Source: Deltaproteobacteria bacterium | Lineage (GTDB): Bacteria > Desulfobacterota > DSM-4660 > Desulfatiglandales > Desulfatiglandaceae | Direction of reading: 5' to 3' | Length of the DNA: 7,338 nt | NCBI GenBank assembly: GCA_011051075.1 | Contig: DREN01000400.1 | Span: 1-7,338 of the forward strand | Shown: positions 5,188 to 7,338 of the stretch, one piece after another | Layout: every line of letters begins with the position of its first letter | How positions within the stretch are numbered: the first letter of the stretch is position 1 | Program-made: the position numbers and the translations under genes | Notes under the pieces: model-generated | What the model saw: only the letters and a program-made list of their open reading frames with translations | Databases searched by the model: none | What the model was told of the DNA's origin: nothing

Positions 5188-6333
5188 ATGATTGAACTGA
5201 ATTCTGAGCAGAAGATGATACTTGAGACTGTCAGGCAGATCGTTAAAGACAAGGTGCGGCCAAGGGCCGCTGAGATAGACGAACGGGCGGAGTTTCCCTG
5301 GGATACTGTGAAGATATTCGCGGAGAACGGTATCCTGGCCCCTCTGCTTCCGGAAAAATACGGGGGTATCGGGACGGGGTATCTGACCTTTTCAATGATC
5401 CTTGAGGAGATCGCAAAGGCCTGCGCCTCTTCGGCCCTGATCCTCATTGCCCAGGCCGACGGTTTCCTCCCCATCCTTTATGCCGGGAATGACGCTCAGA
5501 AGGATAGATACCTCCCTGGCCTGGCCGGGGGGAAGCTGGCCGGATTTGCCGCCACTGAGCCGGATGCCGGATCGGATATCCTCTCCATGAAGAGCAGTGC
5601 CGTCAGGAAGGGGGATTTCTATATCCTGAACGGCCAGAAATGCTTTATCACCAACGGGAGTATCGCCGATATCCTCACCGTTTACGCGTTCACAGACCCG
5701 GAAAAGGGGCCGACCGGGATCTCGGCCTTTCTTGTGGAGAAGGGTTTCAAAGGCCTTTGCTACGGCAAGGACGAAAATAAGATGGGGATGCGTGGATCCA
5801 TTAATTCTCAACTCTTTTTCGAGGATATGGAGGTGCCCGCGGAAAATCTCATCGGCCGGGAGGGAAAGGGCATCGCCTCCATGATGCCTGCCCTTGACAC
5901 CAGCAGGCTCTTTTCCGCGTCCCAGGCCGTGGGACTGGCCCAGGGCGCCATAGACGAGGCCGTTTCCTATGCCGGGGAGAGGATCCAGTTCGGAAGGGCC
6001 ATTTCCCACCTTCAGGCCATCCAGTTCATGATAGCGGATATGGAGGCGGGCACTGAGGCGGCCCGGCTGATGGCCTACCGGGCAGCGGGATATCTTGACG
6101 CTAAGGAGTGGAGGCCGGCGCGCAAGGCCTGTGCCATGGCCAAGTTCATCGCCTCGGACAACGCCATGAAGGTCACCACCGATGCCGTACAGATCATGGG
6201 GGGTTACGGGTATATGAAGGACTATCCGGTGGAGAGGATGATGCGAGACGCCAAACTCATTCAGATTTATACGGGCACCAATCAGATCATGAGGCTCGTT
6301 ACGGCCAGGGAGATTTTCGGGAATAACCGTTGA
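5188..6333 (+). CDS. Acyl-CoA dehydrogenase family flavoenzyme lacking the usual catalytic glutamates (possible cyclohex-1-ene-1-carboxyl-CoA dehydrogenase type)
   Basis: A 381-residue full-length acyl-CoA dehydrogenase: FAD-dependent, homotetrameric in its family, cytoplasmic, normally oxidising acyl-CoA thioesters and passing electrons to ETF. Visible landmarks: N-terminal helical domain 1-115; middle beta-domain with ATEPDAGSD (122-130) and YILNGQKCFITNG; C-terminal helical domain with ERIQFGR (264-270) and QIMGGYGY (335-342). The catalytic Glu of medium/short-chain enzymes (IYEGT) is replaced by Thr362 (IYTGTNQI). The alternative Glu of isovaleryl- and long-chain enzymes is Ser239 (LDTSRL). 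An unusual aspartate, D91 (LIAQADGFLPI), falls in the acyl pocket, at the number reported for the catalytic base of cyclohex-1-ene-1-carboxyl-CoA dehydrogenase. The family assignment is firm; the substrate is inference. Alternatives: a dehydrogenase for another alicyclic or branched acyl-CoA, or a non-oxidising homologue. The start is supported by AAGGAG at 5174-5179. Confidence 0.95.
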   Translation: MIELNSEQKMILETVRQIVKDKVRPRAAEIDERAEFPWDTVKIFAENGILAPLLPEKYGGIGTGYLTFSMILEEIAKACASSALILIAQADGFLPILYAGNDAQKDRYLPGLAGGKLAGFAATEPDAGSDILSMKSSAVRKGDFYILNGQKCFITNGSIADILTVYAFTDPEKGPTGISAFLVEKGFKGLCYGKDENKMGMRGSINSQLFFEDMEVPAENLIGREGKGIASMMPALDTSRLFSASQAVGLAQGAIDEAVSYAGERIQFGRAISHLQAIQFMIADMEAGTEAARLMAYRAAGYLDAKEWRPARKACAMAKFIASDNAMKVTTDAVQIMGGYGYMKDYPVERMMRDAKLIQIYTGTNQIMRLVTAREIFGNNR

Positions 6334-6410
6334 GACCTGATGAGAGCCTTCCGGATTGTCTCAGCGCAGGGTCGGGGCAGCCACAGGTCGCTAAGGGTGA
6401 GGTATTCAGA

Positions 6411-6752
6411 GTGAGCAAGTATATGCAGGTGGATATAAGGATTGTACCGTTCTACGAGGAGAGCTTTACCAGGAGCTTCCCGAATCTCACGGCCATGCTG
6501 AGGCAGATGGCTCATGAGGTCCTTGCCGAAGGGGATACCTCCTTTTATGAGATGGCCGATCATCTCGAGGCCATTATGGATAACCCCGGCACACCCTCCC
6601 GCCTGAGAGAGCAGGTCCGGCCCTACGTGAAAAGGATAATGGAGCTCAAGGAGACTGCAAGGGAGCATTTCCTTGCCAGACGCCTCAATGAGCTGGACAG
6701 GGTGCTTTACCAGATGGAAGATCAGTTTACAGACCTGGAGGCGGCCCTGTGA
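6411..6752 (+). CDS. Hypothetical small helical protein between acyl-CoA dehydrogenase and moeA
   Basis: A 113-residue product from GTG 6411; no family recognised. After a short strand-like start (MQVDIRIVPFYEESF) the sequence is almost entirely amphipathic helix and rich in charged residues, with no signal peptide, TM segment or cysteine. An open frame extends back to a TTG at 6330 overlapping the previous stop. However, those extra 27 residues (RPDESLPDC…) look non-coding, and TGAGG (6398-6402) lies eight bases before GTG 6411; ATG 6423 is another possible start. Its TGA (6750-6752) overlaps the GTG of moeA, and a GGAGG for moeA lies within its last codons, so the two are very likely translationally coupled. 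The context suggests a cytoplasmic partner or regulator, but no function can be assigned. Confidence 0.7.
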   Translation: MSKYMQVDIRIVPFYEESFTRSFPNLTAMLRQMAHEVLAEGDTSFYEMADHLEAIMDNPGTPSRLREQVRPYVKRIMELKETAREHFLARRLNELDRVLYQMEDQFTDLEAAL

Positions 6753-7338
6753 GAGAGATGCACAATATCGGATTCCAACAGGCCCTTTCCACTGTGCTCG
6801 GCCTTAAGCCCCTTGCCCCGGTTATGGTGCCGGTGAGTGAGGTCTGCGATCTGGTTGCGTCCGAGGATCTCTCTGCTGTTGCGGACTGCCCCTCCATGAC
6901 CTCATCTCTCAGGGATGGGTACGCAGTGGTGTCAAGGGATCTGGAGGGGGCATCCAAAGAGAATCCTGTAAGGCTCATGCTGGCGGGGATTTCGGTAGCC
7001 GGTGATCAGACAAAGCAGCATGTGGGGCCCGGACTTGCTGTAAAGGTCATGACCGGCGCCCCCCTGCCCGACGGGGCTGACTCGGTTATCCCGGTTGAAT
7101 TCACACGGCGGGAGAAGGACCGGCTCGTATGTCTGAGAGAGGTGTTGCCGGGACAGAATCTGCTCCTGCGGGGCACTGATGTGGAAAGGGGAGGGTGCGT
7201 AGTGACAGGGGGGCAGACCATCACCCCTCCCCTTGCTGGCCTCCTGACCGCCGCCGGTGTCCATTCGATCCCGGTGTTTCCAAGGCCGCGTATTGCCATC
7301 GTTTCCACTGGTGACGAAGTGGTGACACCGGGCCGTCC
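6749..7338 (+). CDS. moeA: Molybdopterin molybdenumtransferase MoeA, 5' part (runs off the window)
   Basis: MoeA inserts molybdate into adenylylated molybdopterin, the last step of basal molybdenum cofactor synthesis in the cytoplasm. 196 codons are present of a family usually near 400. Recognisable motifs in order: SSLRDGYAV (52-60, the 'S-A-M-D-G-Y-A-V' motif, with D56 likely matching the catalytic Asp59 of E. coli MoeA); MTGAPLPDGADSVIPVE (101-117, the conserved 'TGAPxPxGADxVxxxE' segment); and RPRIAIVSTGDEVVTPG (179-195), the start of the MogA-like domain with its STGDE motif. The start is GTG 6749, with GGAGG (6737-6741) seven bases upstream; the in-frame ATG at 6758 would be too far from that site. 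GTGA overlaps the stop of the preceding gene. The arginine at 55 replaces the usual Met/Leu and recalls MoeA paralogues of anaerobes with SLKDGYAV. No stop codon appears before the window ends. Confidence 0.9.
   Translation, partial: MREMHNIGFQQALSTVLGLKPLAPVMVPVSEVCDLVASEDLSAVADCPSMTSSLRDGYAVVSRDLEGASKENPVRLMLAGISVAGDQTKQHVGPGLAVKVMTGAPLPDGADSVIPVEFTRREKDRLVCLREVLPGQNLLLRGTDVERGGCVVTGGQTITPPLAGLLTAAGVHSIPVFPRPRIAIVSTGDEVVTPGR

Noticed and set aside
5392..6009. Minus-strand frame of 205 codons opposite the acyl-CoA dehydrogenase
   Set aside because: Antisense shadow in a GC-rich gene; no ribosome site or domain resemblance.
6330..6410. TTG 6330 as the start of the small protein before moeA
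   Set aside because: The added residues look non-coding and there is no suitable ribosome site. GTG 6411 has TGAGG at good spacing.

Overview
The window looks like chromosomal DNA from a strictly anaerobic Desulfobacterota-type (deltaproteobacterial) bacterium. This is inferred from gene style only: a multidomain HAMP-PAS-cyclase, an ADP-forming acyl-CoA synthetase remnant, an acyl-CoA dehydrogenase with unusual active-site residues, and moeA. No rRNA or other taxonomic marker is present.

Left part (1-1100): The window opens in a decayed TonB-dependent receptor. Its plug region can be read only by changing frame near position 58 and passing an in-frame TAG. After it, on the minus strand, lies a compact two-gene toxin-antitoxin module. 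The PIN-domain toxin (1055-585) comes first and the ribbon-helix-helix/UPF0175-like antitoxin (588-301) second, overlapping by ATGA. A good sigma70-type promoter ends so close to the toxin ATG that the mRNA is predicted to be leaderless.

Middle (1100-4100): About 470 bases without a convincing gene hold a perfect 10-bp inverted repeat. Then comes a 776-residue membrane receptor-type class III nucleotidyl cyclase (two TM segments, periplasmic sensor, HAMP, PAS, cyclase, C-terminal extension). Its base-recognition residues differ from canonical adenylate cyclases. Directly behind it is a short remnant of the N-terminal CoA-binding domain of an ADP-forming acyl-CoA synthetase.

Right part (4100-7338): A tightly packed plus-strand run follows: a DUF2007-like small protein, an orphan MCE-domain lipoprotein, an acyl-CoA dehydrogenase, an unrecognised 113-residue helical protein, and the 5' two-thirds or less of moeA, which runs off the window. 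The most interesting item is the acyl-CoA dehydrogenase. It lacks a glutamate at both usual catalytic-base positions and carries an aspartate at residue 91 in the acyl pocket. That pattern matches what is described for cyclohex-1-ene-1-carboxyl-CoA dehydrogenase, which forms cyclic 1,3-dienes in anaerobic alicyclic/aromatic acid metabolism.

How the genes work together is not obvious. All genes from the cyclase onward share one strand and small gaps, so partial co-transcription is possible, but their functions (signalling, envelope lipid handling, acyl-CoA oxidation, molybdenum cofactor synthesis) do not form one recognisable pathway.
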